From: Myxococcales bacterium | GTDB lineage: Bacteria > Myxococcota > Bradymonadia > UBA7976 > UBA1532 | NCBI GenBank assembly: GCA_020430675.1 | Contig: JAGQJJ010000269.1 | Location: 1-6,037 of the forward strand | Direction of reading: 5' to 3' | Length of the DNA: 6,037 bases | Shown here: positions 5,846 to 6,037 of the stretch, one piece after another | How the letters are laid out: each line of letters begins with the position of its first letter | How positions within the stretch are numbered: the stretch's first letter is position 1 | The notes under the pieces: generated by a model | What the model was told of the DNA's origin: nothing | The model's database searches: none | Seen by the model: only the letters and a program-made list of their open reading frames with translations | Translations under genes and position numbers: made by a program

Positions 5846-6037
5846 TCATTCGTCGGCGAGCAGCGCGTCAGCGAAGGCCGCGGCGTCGAACGCGCGCAGA
5901 TCGCCGACCTTTTCGCCGATGCCGATGTAGCGCACCGGCAGCTTCATCTCGTCGGTGATGCCGATCACCACCCCGCCCTTGGCGGTGCCGTCGAGCTTGG
6001 TCAGGACGACGCCGGTGAAGTCCATCGTCTCCTTGAA
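5846..6037 (-). CDS. ftsY: FtsY, signal recognition particle receptor GTPase (C-terminal end only)
   Basis: These are the last 63 residues of FtsY, ending at TGA; the 5' part lies beyond the right edge. FtsY is the membrane-associated SRP-type GTPase that docks ribosome-SRP complexes at the Sec translocon. The fragment begins in the strand leading to the guanine-specificity motif TKLDG, followed by [18 protein letters not shown] and the closing motif [14 protein letters not shown], all typical of the G domain of FtsY. Ffh has related motifs, but Ffh continues into a methionine-rich M domain. This protein instead stops about 14 residues after DLRAFD, as FtsY does. A strong terminator follows, so it is probably transcribed separately from the operon downstream. 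No defect is visible in the part present. Confidence 0.96.
   Translation of the reverse strand, partial: FKETMDFTGVVLTKLDGTAKGGVVIGITDEMKLPVRYIGIGEKVGDLRAFDAAAFADALLADE

Overview
The window is very GC-rich and every supported gene lies on the minus strand, so the genes read from right to left. Family content suggests a deltaproteobacterial-type Gram-negative, probably Myxococcota or the Bradymonadales group. The signs are tandem secreted beta-barrel proteins of the kind common in myxobacteria, a FlhG/MinD-like ATPase with a long disordered partner, and a membrane-anchored HEAT-repeat protein. This assignment is inferred from remembered families, not from a database search.

Layout from right to left. 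The 3' end of ftsY (signal recognition particle receptor) enters at the right edge and stops at 5846. It is followed by a strong hairpin plus T-tract terminator at 5761-5798. A 145-base intergenic gap precedes a tightly packed operon. The operon runs: outer-membrane beta-barrel protein (5700-4918), a second, paralogous beta-barrel protein (4921-4145), an inner-membrane HEAT-repeat protein (4141-2675), a MinD/ParA-type ATPase (2678-1908), and a long Pro/Ala/Asp-rich acidic reading frame (1838 to beyond the left edge). Two junctions are 4-base GTGA stop/start overlaps and one is a 3-base gap, so translation is probably coupled. The layout suggests a cell-envelope module: two barrels in the outer membrane, an inner-membrane protein whose repeat domain may face the periplasm, and a cytoplasmic ATPase that may place or regulate it. 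The role is unknown.

The most unusual feature is at the ATPase/acidic-protein junction. The ATPase stops at a TAG (1908-1910), and a second in-frame TAG follows 15 codons later (1863-1865). The same frame is otherwise open from 2678 to the left edge, about 892 codons. The residues encoded across and after the two TAGs look like the missing C-terminal end of the MinD/FlhG-like fold. The apparent two genes may therefore be one gene interrupted by two amber codons, through readthrough or recoding, recent mutation, or sequence error. The four other genes whose ends are visible all stop at TGA.

No RNA genes, mobile elements or CRISPR arrays were seen. The long plus-strand open frames are shadows of the minus-strand genes.
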